64,000 nucleotides of DNA from Chitinophagaceae bacterium (GCA_016710165.1 JADJLJ010000002.1:372001-436000), one strand, 5' to 3'. Positions 1 to 9,619 are shown, numbered from the stretch's first letter. The notes: generated by a model from the sequence alone, not told the origin. Numbers and translations are program-made.

Positions 1-486
1 ATAATTATTGGCTATCCGGTCAATTTCGCCGCTGATCAGTTCGGGGCTTATGTCTTTTACCTTTCTGGCAGGAACCCCGGCATAGATGCTTCCCGGCTCC
101 ACCCGGGTGTTTTCCAGTACCACCGCCCCGGCAGCTATGATGCTGTTGCTGCCAATCACCGCATGGTCCATCACAATAGCGCCCATACCTATGAGCACAT
201 TATCCTCTATAACGCAGCCGTGTACGATCGCATTGTGTCCGATACTCACATTATTTCCGATGAGGGTGCCGGCTTTCTGGTAGGTACAGTGTAGGATGGC
301 CCCGTCCTGCACATTCACTTTGTTGCCCATGCGGATGATGTTCACATCACCCCGGATAACGGCATTGAACCAGGCACTGCAGTCATCCCCCATCAGCACG
401 TCGCCAATAATGCTGGCATTGGGCGCTATAAAGCAGTTTTTACCAAAGCGGGGCAAGATCCCTTTTACCGGAAGAATTACAGGCAT
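1..486 (-). CDS. gamma-carbonic anhydrase family protein (3' end cut by window edge)
   Basis: Left-handed beta-helix hexapeptide-repeat protein of the gamma-class carbonic anhydrase/YrdA type, probably a zinc enzyme in the cytoplasm. I translated it by hand from the ATG at 484-486; 162 codons are open to the window edge and the stop lies outside. The three family zinc histidines are visible, one in AILHCTYQK and two in IGHNAIVHGC, followed by the usual hexapeptide coils and the YAGVPARKVKD segment. It lies 42 bases downstream of the patatin gene on the same strand, so the two may be co-transcribed. Carbonic anhydrase activity is inferred from the ligands only; many family members have no proven activity. 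Confidence 0.9.
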   Translation of the reverse strand, partial: MPVILPVKGILPRFGKNCFIAPNASIIGDVLMGDDCSAWFNAVIRGDVNIIRMGNKVNVQDGAILHCTYQKAGTLIGNNVSIGHNAIVHGCVIEDNVLIGMGAIVMDHAVIGSNSIIAAGAVVLENTRVEPGSIYAGVPARKVKDISPELISGEIDRIANNY

Positions 487-528
487 GATCGTTTATTTAT
501 GTATGAACCCTGCTAAAGCAGGATCTTG

Positions 529-2739
529 TTAAAAAGTAATTCCGAACAGCACATACGATTGCAGCCTCCTGCTCTGGTCGCTGTACATGGCGCTTAACTC
601 CAGCGGACCGATGGGAGTACGGTATGCGAAAGTGAGCGCATAACCGGTAAGGCCTGAAATGCTTGATGTGCCTGTGATAAAGTCTTTGACCAAACCATTA
701 ACACGGCCTATCAGGTAAAAATTATTGACCGGGTTGTACCGCAAACCCAGTTGTAAAACCCCCACGCTGGAAGAATGGAGCGTTGCTTCCTGTAAACCGG
801 CAAATTTTACCTGGTTACGGAAGCTGCCGTTGATACCACCGATCAGGAAATCATTGAGTTCATTGCTGTTGCTGGTGAAATTGATGCCTGCCTGCAGCCC
901 GGTAAAGAAATTGAATTTTGAATTCAGTGCAGCAAAGATGGTCCCGTCAAAATAAAGCCGGCTGTAGTCATCAAAATTCAGGTTGCCCGGGATTGGCTGA
1001 CCGTTCTCAAGCTGGGTGATCCGGGGCTTTTGGTTATATACATGTGCCAGTTCCATATTCAGTTTCATTCCCTTGGTAGGGTAGAAGATCTGGTTGAGGC
1101 TGTTGTATTTGAGGAATGCATAACTTTTAAAGTTGGTGAAATTTCCCTTAATCTCTGATGCTGAACGGATGGCAGGACCAAAGTGAATATACTCGAATGC
1201 GGTGCCAATGCCCGCCGCTACTTTATTGTTGCCGCTGTTTTGGAAATTGAGATAGGTCTGGGAATAATTCTGTTTGTATGAACCATCTGCTTTGAAGTTG
1301 GTGTACGAATTGATCTCCTGGTTGTCGAGCCGGAAACCAAGCTGGAATGCGATATTCTTTATACGGCCCAGGTACTGCAGGTGTTCAGCTTCTAATTGTA
1401 TGCTCTCTCCCAATGAAAGGGAGACCATGCTTCTTGAATTGGGTATGAACAGGTCACGGGAGGTCAGGTTCAGGTTTACATTGATGCCCCGGAAACGGGT
1501 GTAATACAGGCCTGCTTTTACATGGGTGCTTGGGTTTTCTTCCACGTTGAAAATGATCGAGGCAGTGTCGGCACTGGAATGATCAAGGGTATAGTTAATA
1601 TTGTTGTAATAGCGTGAGCCATATGCCCGGCGGATGCTCTTATTTATCTGTGCTGCGGTATAGGTGCGGTTATCGTCAAAATTCATCAGGTGAGCCAGGA
1701 AAATGGCGCTTGTTTTTTTCAGGCCGGTAACTTTATAACCGGTAATGAAAACGGTATGGGCATTGATCGAATCTGATCTTTCTGGTTCATTGCCAGCCAA
1801 GGCATTGATGCTGTCAGCCAGTTTTTTAAAGACCGTATAATAGGAACGGCCGGCTTCCAGCCCTTCGTCTAAAATGATGCCGCTGCTGCCAAAACTGCCC
1901 ATGTTGTATTTTTCAAGCGGCATGTAGATGTAATAATTGGTCAGCGGGATCTCTTCCTTAAAATCACCTGCTTCCTTGAAAAAAGCCATCTGCAGGATAA
2001 CATCGATGGGATTGGTTATTTTTTCTTTTGCCGAAAGGCCGGTACTTACGTTGCTGCCGATCACGATGTCGGCCCCCATTTCCTTTACATTCTTAACCGG
2101 GAAATTCCTTACCACGCCGCCATCCACCAGCCTTTTGTCGCCGATATTCACCGCCGAAAAAATAGAAGGGATCGCCATGGTTGCCCGAAGCGCAGTGGTG
2201 ATGTTCCCGGTATCCAGCACAACCAGGTTCCCGGTTTCCAGGTCGGTGGCCATGCACTTAAAAGGTATTTTGAACTGGTTGAAGTCCCGTACATCCGAAA
2301 CATGGAAAAACAGTTCGGAGAATTTCATGTTCAGTTCCTGTCCTTTAATAACACCTGTTTGCAGACTGATCCTGTTATTTACATAGGGCAGTTCAATGGC
2401 AAACCGGCTGTACTGTTCCTTTTCCTCCACCGAAAGGGTACGCAGTGATATCTGGTTGCCGAATAACTGGTCCCAGTCAATTTCACGGGCTATTTTTTCT
2501 ATTTCATTGCCACTGTAACCAACTGCATACAAGGCGCCAAGGATGCCCCCCATGCTTGTGCCGGTAATGTAATCCACTTTCAGGCCGGCGCTGTCAATGG
2601 CTTTCAAGATGCCGATATGCGCCAACCCTTTTGCTCCCCCGCCGCTGAGGGTAAGCCCGATCTTAGGGCGTAGCTTTTCCTGTGCATGCATGGAGGAGGC
2701 AAAAACAATGAGACAAAGAAGGGAAAGAAGAAATTTCAT
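529..2739 (-). CDS. secreted patatin-like phospholipase with outer-membrane beta-barrel
   Basis: The 736-residue protein starts with a signal peptide (residues 1-20, ending MHAQ). A patatin domain follows, with the oxyanion loop SGGGAKG near residue 32, the nucleophile motif GTSMGG (Ser about 62) and the catalytic aspartate motif DGGVVRNFP near 205. The C-terminal half has a POTRA-like stretch around 330-400 and then a BamA-type surface-antigen barrel ending in an aromatic residue (GITF). This is the layout of PlpD-like type Vd autotransporters, in which the lipase is carried to or through the outer membrane by its own barrel (family knowledge). Substrate unknown. Nothing suggests truncation. 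Confidence 0.9.
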   Translation of the reverse strand: MKFLLSLLCLIVFASSMHAQEKLRPKIGLTLSGGGAKGLAHIGILKAIDSAGLKVDYITGTSMGGILGALYAVGYSGNEIEKIAREIDWDQLFGNQISLRTLSVEEKEQYSRFAIELPYVNNRISLQTGVIKGQELNMKFSELFFHVSDVRDFNQFKIPFKCMATDLETGNLVVLDTGNITTALRATMAIPSIFSAVNIGDKRLVDGGVVRNFPVKNVKEMGADIVIGSNVSTGLSAKEKITNPIDVILQMAFFKEAGDFKEEIPLTNYYIYMPLEKYNMGSFGSSGIILDEGLEAGRSYYTVFKKLADSINALAGNEPERSDSINAHTVFITGYKVTGLKKTSAIFLAHLMNFDDNRTYTAAQINKSIRRAYGSRYYNNINYTLDHSSADTASIIFNVEENPSTHVKAGLYYTRFRGINVNLNLTSRDLFIPNSRSMVSLSLGESIQLEAEHLQYLGRIKNIAFQLGFRLDNQEINSYTNFKADGSYKQNYSQTYLNFQNSGNNKVAAGIGTAFEYIHFGPAIRSASEIKGNFTNFKSYAFLKYNSLNQIFYPTKGMKLNMELAHVYNQKPRITQLENGQPIPGNLNFDDYSRLYFDGTIFAALNSKFNFFTGLQAGINFTSNSNELNDFLIGGINGSFRNQVKFAGLQEATLHSSSVGVLQLGLRYNPVNNFYLIGRVNGLVKDFITGTSSISGLTGYALTFAYRTPIGPLELSAMYSDQSRRLQSYVLFGITF

Positions 2740-2916
2740 CAGGTAATTTATTAAAAGGCAGGTTTTAATGGTACAAATTACGAACTAAGGGCTTTTGTAT
2801 TTATGGTGAAAAGTTAATTATTTCCTTTTAAAGACTAACGGAATTTGGCGATGTTTAGTTTACCGGGTGTCGTGTTACCGGCAGAAGCCTTTATTTTGCA
2901 TTAATTATCTGACCAA

Positions 2917-4092
2917 ATGACCAACCGCCAGCTATTTTTAGATCATGTGGGGCAAACATCTGCCTCACCGCTTTGCCTGGAAATTGTGAAGGCCGAAGGC
3001 TGCAAACTGGTTGATGTGAACGGGAAGGAATACATTGACCTGATCGGCGGCATCAGCGTCTGCAATGTGGGCCACCGCCACCCCAACGTGATCAATGCCA
3101 TCAAAAAACAACTGGATGATTACCTGCACATCATGGTATATGGCGAGTTGGTGCAAAGCCCGCAGGTGCAGTATGCTAAAATGCTTACCGGTCATTTGCC
3201 GGCATCGCTTAATTCCGTTTTTTTTACCGCATCCGGCAGTGAGGCAACCGAAGGCGCCATGAAACTTGCCAAACGCTTTTCCAACCGCACACAGGTCGTG
3301 TCTTTTAAAAATTCCTATCATGGCAGCACACAGGGCGCTTTGAGTGTGATGGGCAGCGAATACTGGCAGCAGGCTTTCCGGCCCTTGTTGCCGGATATTC
3401 TGCAATTGAATTATAACGCATTTGAAGACCTTGCGCATATCACGGAAAGGACTGCCTGTGTTATTGCCGAAACGATACAGGCAGAAGCCGGCGTGCTGCC
3501 TCCGGAAAATGGCTGGCTGAAAGCGCTCCGGAAAAAATGCGATGAAACGGGAACCCTGCTGGTGCTTGATGAGATACAATGTGGCTTTGGCCGTAACGGA
3601 ACCCTATGGGCTTTTGAGCAATTTGACGTGGTGCCCGACATCTTATTATTGGGGAAGGCCCTGGGCGGGGGAATGCCGCTGGGCGCTTTTATAGCCGATA
3701 AAAGACTCATGGACACGCTCACACATGACCCGGTGCTGGGGCATATCAACACGTTTGGCGGGCACCCGGTCTGCTGTGCTGCCGGCTTAGCTGCTTTCAA
3801 TGTGTTGCTGGAAGAAAAACTGATCAGTGCGGTTGCAGAAAAAGCGGGATTGTTTGTTTCCTTACTTCAGCACCCAAAGATAAAGGCCGTACGAAGTTGC
3901 GGTTTGATGATCGCCGTGGAGTTTGAAAGTTTTGAAATGAATAAAAAACTGATCGATGCATTAATTAGCGAAGGTGTTTTTACCGATTGGTTTTTGTTTG
4001 CATCCAACTGCCTGCGTATCGTTCCCCCGTTGGTGATCACCGGCAGTGAAATAGAGTACGCCTGTAAAAAGATTCTCAGCACGCTGAACTAA
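2917..4092 (+). CDS. class III PLP aminotransferase
   Basis: 391-residue fold-type I aminotransferase of the ornithine/acetylornithine/4-aminobutyrate group, which moves an amino group to 2-oxoglutarate using pyridoxal phosphate. Seen: the phosphate-binding stretch FTASGSEATEGAMK, the cofactor aspartate in VLDEIQCGFGR, the Schiff-base lysine in LLLGKALGGGMPLGAF (Lys about 247), and NTFGGHPVCCAAG. It has no signal peptide and the length is normal for the family. It is transcribed away from the patatin gene. No arginine, lysine or GABA pathway gene lies nearby, so the amino substrate cannot be set; the residues favour the general aspartate aminotransferase family label over a specific argD or rocD call. 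Confidence 0.88.
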   Translation: MTNRQLFLDHVGQTSASPLCLEIVKAEGCKLVDVNGKEYIDLIGGISVCNVGHRHPNVINAIKKQLDDYLHIMVYGELVQSPQVQYAKMLTGHLPASLNSVFFTASGSEATEGAMKLAKRFSNRTQVVSFKNSYHGSTQGALSVMGSEYWQQAFRPLLPDILQLNYNAFEDLAHITERTACVIAETIQAEAGVLPPENGWLKALRKKCDETGTLLVLDEIQCGFGRNGTLWAFEQFDVVPDILLLGKALGGGMPLGAFIADKRLMDTLTHDPVLGHINTFGGHPVCCAAGLAAFNVLLEEKLISAVAEKAGLFVSLLQHPKIKAVRSCGLMIAVEFESFEMNKKLIDALISEGVFTDWFLFASNCLRIVPPLVITGSEIEYACKKILSTLN

Positions 4093-4113
4093 TGCAAAGC
4101 GCCGGAACTGCAG

Positions 4114-5046
4114 TTATTTCTTAATGAACTGATAGGTTTCTGTTTGCTTTAAGTTTCCCAAACTGGAAACCCGTTTGAAACGGATCTTTTTCAGCCAGCC
4201 GCTGGAGATCGCATACGTGAACTCATTCAGGTCGCTTATCTCCATGTCTTTGACCTGTTTCCGCATTGTTTCTTCATCCCGGATGGGCGAAGGGGATAAT
4301 TTTTTTAACATAGCGGCAATAATAGGCCCTGCTTTCCTTTTGTCTATTTCCTGGTTCATGATCACTTTACAATGATCATTGTCCTTGTTTATTTCTTCGG
4401 CCCTGAATGTAATGGTTGCCGGGAAAGGCTCCCCACCCAATGCATTGGGCAATTTTGTTTCGGTCACCATCCCTTGCGTGGAGTATTCCATTCCATACGG
4501 ACTGTGAAAAAGCCGTACTTCCTTTATTAAAAGGTTTTCGATGTTTTCCTTACTCTGGAAAATTGCTTTTACCTGGTTCAGGGCTGCCACAAACTCTTTG
4601 TCCTGGTTTTTGTTTTTTATAGCCAATTCATAATTCCCGATCGAAAAATCCCTTATTTCCTGCCAGTTCAGTAGTTCTGAAAATGATCCCACATCATCTG
4701 TTTTGTATACGACCTTCAGCCCCTCCATCAGGGTGTTCAGGCTGCTCAACACAGTTTCAGGCTGGCCGGGCGCCGTAAAGTTCTTATATACCCACTCAAC
4801 AGTGAAGCCATCAGCGGTTGAGTCGATGATCTTTATGTGCGCTTCATAGCTTGCTTCTGCCTTTGTTTTTGTTTTTCCGGATTCTGATTTTTCTTTGATA
4901 TGCGTAATATGGTAAACATGGGTCTCTTTATTTTCCCAAAATGCAATGCAGGTTGCCGTTGTATCTGTGATCCTGTTTTGCGCATGACTGTTGTAAGCAG
5001 AAACCAGTAACAGTGAATAAGTAAAAAATCTTAATAGTGCCTTCAT
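4114..5046 (-). CDS. secreted protein of unknown function
   Basis: 310 residues with a clear signal peptide (MKALLRFFTYSLLLVSAYNSHAQ, cut in two here: MKALLRFFTYSLL then LVSAYNSHAQ), so exported to the periplasm or beyond. The mature part is rich in beta-strand-like alternating residues and charged segments, with no cysteine pair, transmembrane segment or catalytic motif that I recognise. It converges on the aminotransferase, 21 bases from its stop, and lies 29 bases downstream of the penicillin acylase-like gene on the same strand, so it may share that transcript. I do not recognise the family and assign no function. Confidence 0.75.
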   Translation of the reverse strand: MKALLRFFTYSLLLVSAYNSHAQNRITDTTATCIAFWENKETHVYHITHIKEKSESGKTKTKAEASYEAHIKIIDSTADGFTVEWVYKNFTAPGQPETVLSSLNTLMEGLKVVYKTDDVGSFSELLNWQEIRDFSIGNYELAIKNKNQDKEFVAALNQVKAIFQSKENIENLLIKEVRLFHSPYGMEYSTQGMVTETKLPNALGGEPFPATITFRAEEINKDNDHCKVIMNQEIDKRKAGPIIAAMLKKLSPSPIRDEETMRKQVKDMEISDLNEFTYAISSGWLKKIRFKRVSSLGNLKQTETYQFIKK

Positions 5047-5075
5047 AAGAGTGGTTATTTTTTATAGTAGCAGTA

Positions 5076-7130
5076 TTATTCCGGGTGATAGATCCGCTCT
5101 GCATTTTTATAAACGGTCGCTTTGTCGAGGGTCATCGTTTTCGTTTTTTGCTGGAGGTACATTTCCACCTGGTCGTTGAAATGTTTATTTCCCGGCTTTG
5201 CACTGGCGCCGTACATGTTGATGGTTTCGATCTTCGGCAGTTCATTTTTCGGGAAACGTACAAACATGATCAGCCCATCCCCGCCTACCGACTTTAACCT
5301 GCCGTTGTAATAGGGCTCGGTCCATTGCGGGGACAGGAGGTCGGGGAAGCCACCCAACGGCCAGTCTTTATCACCCCTGACTAGTTTCTGAATATCTCCG
5401 AGTGTAAGGTCTGTTCTTCCAAAATTGGTTTGCATGTAATTGTTTACATGGGTGAATGCTGCCACCGCTTCCTGTTTGCTGATCTTCCTGGGTGCCTGGC
5501 CCTGCAGTGCTTTTTTCAGGTATTCGTACGTGAGCAGGAAAATGGCAGCGCCCTTACTATCTGCGTCGCCCCGTTTATCCCAGTTCTTAAAAGTGGTTAG
5601 CAGGGATGCAAAAGCAGGATATTCATTTTCGTTCAGCAAGAACATGGAGTCGAGGCGATAGGGATATTGCATGACAGACGGAAGCTGTTTGTCGAATTTT
5701 ATCTGTTTGAATCTTTCGTAGCTCAGTTTTTCCTGCTGGGGAAACAGTTCCAGGAACCGTACACTGCGGTTTAGGTGATACTGCTCCCATCCATCCGTTT
5801 TTGCAAAGGCAGCTGGTTTTAAATTGTCCGCAGCAGCCGTTGCCAGGAAAGGGGAGTGGTTGGTGTTGAATAAGAAACCACTTTTGGGGTTGATGTACTG
5901 CGGCAGTTCTTTTTGCGGCCTGAAACCGGTCCACAAGGTTTTGGAAGTATTACCCGGTACAGTCCGTTTCCAGTTAAAGGTGTGAGTAGTATCCCGGATC
6001 GGCATCATGGCATTGCTTATGTAGAAGGTTGTATCGTACCGGTCGGCATACATGATGTTGAACATGCTCAGTTCCTGCCGGTTCAGCGCTGCATAGAACT
6101 CAGAAAAGTTCTTCGCCTTATCCATCTGGTACCACTGGTCCAGCACGCCGATCTTCATATTGGCCCCCAGCCGTATTGAAAAGAAACCCTGCTTGTTCTT
6201 CATGGTGGCCCCATACTTACTCCAGTAAATTTTTCTTTTTACCGTAAGCGGAATGCCTTTTATTTTAAGTTTGATCGTTCTTACTTCCAGGCCAAGCCAT
6301 TGCCCGTCGAATTTATATTGCAGGGGATTGACTGGATTCATCTCCAGTTGAAACTCATCCAGCCGGTCGCAGTAATTTACTGTATGCGCCCAGCCCAGGT
6401 TTTCATTCACCCCGTGTAAAATGCAGGGAGCGCCGGCCAGCAAGCCACCCAGTACGTTCAGTCCTTCCTCGCTGCAGATATGGGCTTCGTAAAAAGCCTG
6501 TGGTCCCGTGTTGGGTTGATGCGCATTGATCAAAAGAAAGGATTCGCCGGTGCTGGTCTTGTTTGCGTTGATGGCAGCGGAATTGCTTCCTTTCTTATCC
6601 AGTTCAGGCAGTTCCCATTCGCTGTTGTTGAAAATGCGGAACAGGGCCTGGTCGGCGCCATTGAAGATGGTGAGTGCAAACACGGCCGATGAAACATATT
6701 CTTTGGGGGTGACCGGGAATATCTTCTTATGCATCACTTCCCCGGGATGTTTTTTTGCATAATCATTCAATCCCTGTACATAGCCATCGATCAGTTTCAG
6801 GAAAGCGGGGGTAAGAGTATTCCATTTTTCTTCGGTTATCTCCCGGCAGCGAAAAAGCGCAAAGGCATAATCCCCGGCTGCTCCTTTCTTTCCCTGCACC
6901 CGGGCCATCAGGTTCTTTGCCGGTAATATCACTTCCTGCATGCTGGCAAAATCGTCTTCGGCCTCTGCCCAGGCAAGCCCATAAGCCACTTCTGCATCGG
7001 TTTTGGCAAAGATGTGGGGTACGCCAAATGAGTCTCTTACAATGTCAATGCCCGCCGGGTTTATGGTTTTTTGGGAAAGGCAGGTGTAAAGAAGAGAAAA
7101 AGAAAGGCTGAGCAGGGCAATTTTTTTCAT
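5076..7130 (-). CDS. penicillin acylase family protein (secreted N-terminal nucleophile hydrolase)
   Basis: 684 residues with a signal peptide. The family makes one precursor that cuts itself into alpha and beta chains; the beta chain starts with the serine nucleophile. Here the processing motif is KKGSNSAAINANKT with Ser at about residue 182, followed by LLINAHQPNTGP, which matches the family's L-A-N-D-P-H-L region, and HTVNYCDRLDEF. The length fits the bacterial acyl-homoserine lactone/penicillin acylase group. The gene is followed closely by the secreted unknown at 4114. The true substrate may be acyl-homoserine lactones, aculeacin-like lipopeptides or other amides; the sequence does not decide. 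Periplasmic location inferred from the signal peptide. Confidence 0.88.
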   Translation of the reverse strand: MKKIALLSLSFSLLYTCLSQKTINPAGIDIVRDSFGVPHIFAKTDAEVAYGLAWAEAEDDFASMQEVILPAKNLMARVQGKKGAAGDYAFALFRCREITEEKWNTLTPAFLKLIDGYVQGLNDYAKKHPGEVMHKKIFPVTPKEYVSSAVFALTIFNGADQALFRIFNNSEWELPELDKKGSNSAAINANKTSTGESFLLINAHQPNTGPQAFYEAHICSEEGLNVLGGLLAGAPCILHGVNENLGWAHTVNYCDRLDEFQLEMNPVNPLQYKFDGQWLGLEVRTIKLKIKGIPLTVKRKIYWSKYGATMKNKQGFFSIRLGANMKIGVLDQWYQMDKAKNFSEFYAALNRQELSMFNIMYADRYDTTFYISNAMMPIRDTTHTFNWKRTVPGNTSKTLWTGFRPQKELPQYINPKSGFLFNTNHSPFLATAAADNLKPAAFAKTDGWEQYHLNRSVRFLELFPQQEKLSYERFKQIKFDKQLPSVMQYPYRLDSMFLLNENEYPAFASLLTTFKNWDKRGDADSKGAAIFLLTYEYLKKALQGQAPRKISKQEAVAAFTHVNNYMQTNFGRTDLTLGDIQKLVRGDKDWPLGGFPDLLSPQWTEPYYNGRLKSVGGDGLIMFVRFPKNELPKIETINMYGASAKPGNKHFNDQVEMYLQQKTKTMTLDKATVYKNAERIYHPE

Positions 7131-7226
7131 GGAGTGATAACGGGCTTTGTGGGCAATGGCTTTTTAGCTGAATGCATGCTAAAGATATATTGTAAAGCCG
7201 AACGGCACAAGGATGCCGAAAAATAA

Positions 7227-7275
7227 TTTGCATAAATCAAAACCAATGATTTACTTTGTATTTCAAAGTGCTTTT
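7227..7275 (+). promoter_or_regulatory. promoter with overlapping operator O1 for the 7277-8232 operon
   Basis: A TTTG at 7227-7230, a 20-base gap and TTACTTTG at 7251-7258 approximate the Bacteroidota -33/-7 promoter. The -7 element forms the left arm of a dyad, ACTTTG-N5-CAAAGT at 7253-7269, only seven bases before the ATG. The same dyad, in a 26-base context with the same flanks, recurs before creD (8246-8271). A repressor bound here would cover the -7 element and the start codon. The winged-helix protein at 7936 is the obvious candidate (inference). Confidence 0.6.
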
Positions 7276-7276
7276 T

Positions 7277-7939
7277 ATGAATGAGCAACAACAATCTCTC
7301 GATGACCTGCAGCACATCAAACGCATGATGGAGCGAAGCAGCCGGTTTATCAGCCTGAGCGGGCTGAGCGGGATCGCCGCCGGTGTTTGTGCACTGGTGG
7401 GTGCCTGGTTTGCCAATGATGTGATCCTGGAGAATGGCGGCCCTTCCGGTTACCGTGAACTGGTGACACGGACCCTCGAAGTAACGTCGCTGCAGGATTT
7501 CATGGGGCACCGGTTGTTCCAGATAGCCATGTATACTTTTGTTGCTGCCTTTCTTTCGGCTTTCCTGTTCACGTACCTGCGCAGCAAAAAAAGTGGTATT
7601 CCCATGTGGGGTTACTCATCCAGGCGCCTGCTCATCAATGTATCGGTGCCCATGATCGCCGGGGGCATTTATTTATTCAAACAGATGCAGTTTGGCAACT
7701 ACGGACTGATTGCCCCGGGTTGCCTGATATTTTACGGACTGGCTCTGGTGAATGCCAGTAAATATACACTGGGAGAAGTAAGGTACCTGGGTTATAGCCA
7801 GGTCTTTCTTGGCATAGTCAATTGCTGGTTTGTGGGGTATGGACTTTATTTTTGGGCCGCCGGGTTTGGCGTACTGCACATCATTTACGGCAGTGTAATG
7901 TGGTATAAATATGAACGGAATAAAAAGAGCGAGGCATGA
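7277..7939 (+). CDS. multi-pass membrane protein, partner of the winged-helix regulator
   Basis: 220 residues from the ATG at 7277; a TTG at 7256 is in frame but lies inside the operator dyad, so I prefer the ATG. After a short charged N-terminus (MNEQQQSLDDLQHIKRMMER) there are about five hydrophobic segments, so it sits in the inner membrane. No enzymatic motif is visible. Its stop overlaps the start of the regulator gene by four bases (ATGA), which implies translational coupling. Membrane protein plus small winged-helix regulator is a recurring Bacteroidota pair; the membrane protein might modulate the regulator, but this is inference. Confidence 0.75.
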   Translation: MNEQQQSLDDLQHIKRMMERSSRFISLSGLSGIAAGVCALVGAWFANDVILENGGPSGYRELVTRTLEVTSLQDFMGHRLFQIAMYTFVAAFLSAFLFTYLRSKKSGIPMWGYSSRRLLINVSVPMIAGGIYLFKQMQFGNYGLIAPGCLIFYGLALVNASKYTLGEVRYLGYSQVFLGIVNCWFVGYGLYFWAAGFGVLHIIYGSVMWYKYERNKKSEA

Positions 7940-8232
7940 GTTTGATCGAGAACCTGAATAAACTATTCGACAGCCGTATCCGCCTGGGCATCATGAGTGC
8001 CCTGGTGGTGAATAAGGAAGTGAACTTTAATGAACTTAAGGAACTGCTGGATATTACCGATGGTAACCTGGCCAGCCATTTAAAAACCCTGGAGGAAAGT
8101 GAATTTGTAAAAGTGCAGAAAGGTTTCATCGGTAGAAAATCCAATACCACCTATACCATTACGCGGGCAGGGGAAAAGGCTTTTAAGACACATTTAACAG
8201 CACTGGAAAAAATGATCGGTTCGGTAAAATAA
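7936..8232 (+). CDS. winged-helix transcriptional regulator
   Basis: 98-residue DNA-binding protein that is almost entirely one winged helix-turn-helix domain of the ArsR/MarR-like HTH_34 type. Helices run from about residue 5 to 60, with the recognition region in DITDGNLASHLKTLEESEF, and the beta wing follows at GFIGRKSNTTYTITRAGEKAF. There is no metal-binding cysteine pair or ligand domain. The ATG overlaps the upstream stop (ATGA). Dyads of identical arms occur just before this operon and just before creD, so I infer autorepression plus control of creD. The signal sensed is unknown. Confidence 0.85.
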   Translation: MSLIENLNKLFDSRIRLGIMSALVVNKEVNFNELKELLDITDGNLASHLKTLEESEFVKVQKGFIGRKSNTTYTITRAGEKAFKTHLTALEKMIGSVK

Positions 8233-8245
8233 ATTTTTTTATACT

Positions 8246-8271
8246 TTTACTTTGAAATGCAAAGTACTTTT
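8246..8271 (+). promoter_or_regulatory. operator O2 and probable promoter before creD
   Basis: Dyad TACTTTG-N5-CAAAGTA at 8248-8266, 14 bases after the regulator stop and 25 bases before the creD ATG. The left arm reads TTACTTTG, close to the TAnnTTTG -7 element, but no good -33 TTTG is seen at the right distance. Over 26 bases it shares TTTACTTTG, CAAAGT and CTTTT with O1 at 7250-7275, in the same order and spacing. Confidence 0.6.
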
Positions 8272-8291
8272 AAAAATATAAAAACCGCATA

Positions 8292-9619
8292 ATGGAAACA
8301 AAACCTCCCCTCAGTTTTTGGCAAAAAAATAAGTTGGTGATCAAATCTTTCTTCATCGGTTTCCTGGTACTGGCGCTGCTTATTCCAACCTTCCTGATCA
8401 TATACCTGGTCAATGAACGAAAAGAAAGAAAGCAGGAAGTGACCAGGGAGATCAGTAACAAATGGTCTGCGGCTCAAACCATCACCGGCCCGTTTTTGAT
8501 CATCCCCTACCATGAAACGGAAAATAATGTGCTGCTTAAAAAAACCTGTACATCCTGCCTGAACTGCTTGACATCAACGGCAATATTGAACCGGAAATAC
8601 GGTACCGCAGTATTTATAAAGTATCCGTGTACACGGCCGGGCCCCTTACACTCAAAAGAAAATTCTCGAAGCATTCACTCAATTCTGTGAATGTAAACCC
8701 GGTATCGATCCGGTGGAATGAGGCAAAGCTTTGTATTGGCATCACCGACCTGAAGGGATTGAAGGAACAAGCCATTAAATGGAACGGGCAGTCGCTTACC
8801 ATGGAAGCCGGAATGCCTGAGAGCGGTATTGTGGAGCAGGGGATCAATACCTCTGTTCCCCTTGATTCTTCATTCTTAATGCTTGAAAATGATTTCTCTG
8901 TTCAGCTTAACCTGCAGGGTTCTGAAAAATTATACTTTACGCCAATGGGCAGCAGTACCGCTGTACACCTGGCATCCAAATGGAATAACCCGGCATTTGA
9001 TGGAAAGTATTTACCCGATACCGAGAAAATAGACAAGAACCATTTTGAAGCCGGCTGGAAGATATCGCAGTTCAACAGGGATTTTCCGAAAATCTTTGCC
9101 AATAACAGCAGTGTAAAAAATGCCGTGGCGGCCAGTGCTTTTGGCGTGGTGCTGCTTTCTCCCTTTGATGCCTATGCCCAAACCATGCGTTCATTGAAAT
9201 ATGCCATCCTGGTGATCGCCCTGACCTTTTTTGCTTACTTCTTTACGGAGATATTCCAGCGAAGACCGGTGCACCCGCTGCAATATATATTGATCGGGAT
9301 GGCGCTGGTGGTCTTTTATACATTGCTGCTTTCCTTATCGGAATATATACTTTTCCCGGCCGCTTACATTACGGCTGCGGTAGCTACCATCATCCTGTTA
9401 AGCTCGTACACCTACAGCATTTTTAAAAAGGGGAGTACTGCTTTCATTTTTGCCTTGTTGCTTTCTGCATTGTACACCTTTATTTATGTATTGATACAGA
9501 TGCAGGACAATGCCCTGTTGTTTGGGAGCATCGGCCTTTTTGTTTTGCTGGCATTGGCCATGTACCTGAGCCGGAAGATAGACTGGTATGGCATTGACCA
9601 TAAAACTGCGGAGGCATGA
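8292..9619 (+). CDS. creD: inner membrane protein CreD; reading frame interrupted near 8540
   Basis: CreD (CreD/Cet family) is an inner-membrane protein linked to envelope stress and, in gamma-proteobacteria, to the CreBC regulon. Frame one from 8292 gives the N-terminal cytoplasmic part and first membrane segment, then FLIIPYHETE. After the A7 run at 8538-8544 the family sequence continues in another frame (LYILPELLDINGNIEPEIRY) to 9619, with the periplasmic domain and about five C-terminal membrane segments. One added A gives 442 codons, the normal CreD size. Preceded by operator O2 and overlapping the Coq4-like gene (ATGA). A -1 slip on the lysine AAA codon could also join the frames, but similar breaks elsewhere argue for a sequence error. 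Confidence 0.85.

Noticed and set aside
2965..3579. 204-codon minus-strand frame inside the aminotransferase gene.
   Set aside because: It overlaps a gene with clear PLP motifs and its translation has no family features.
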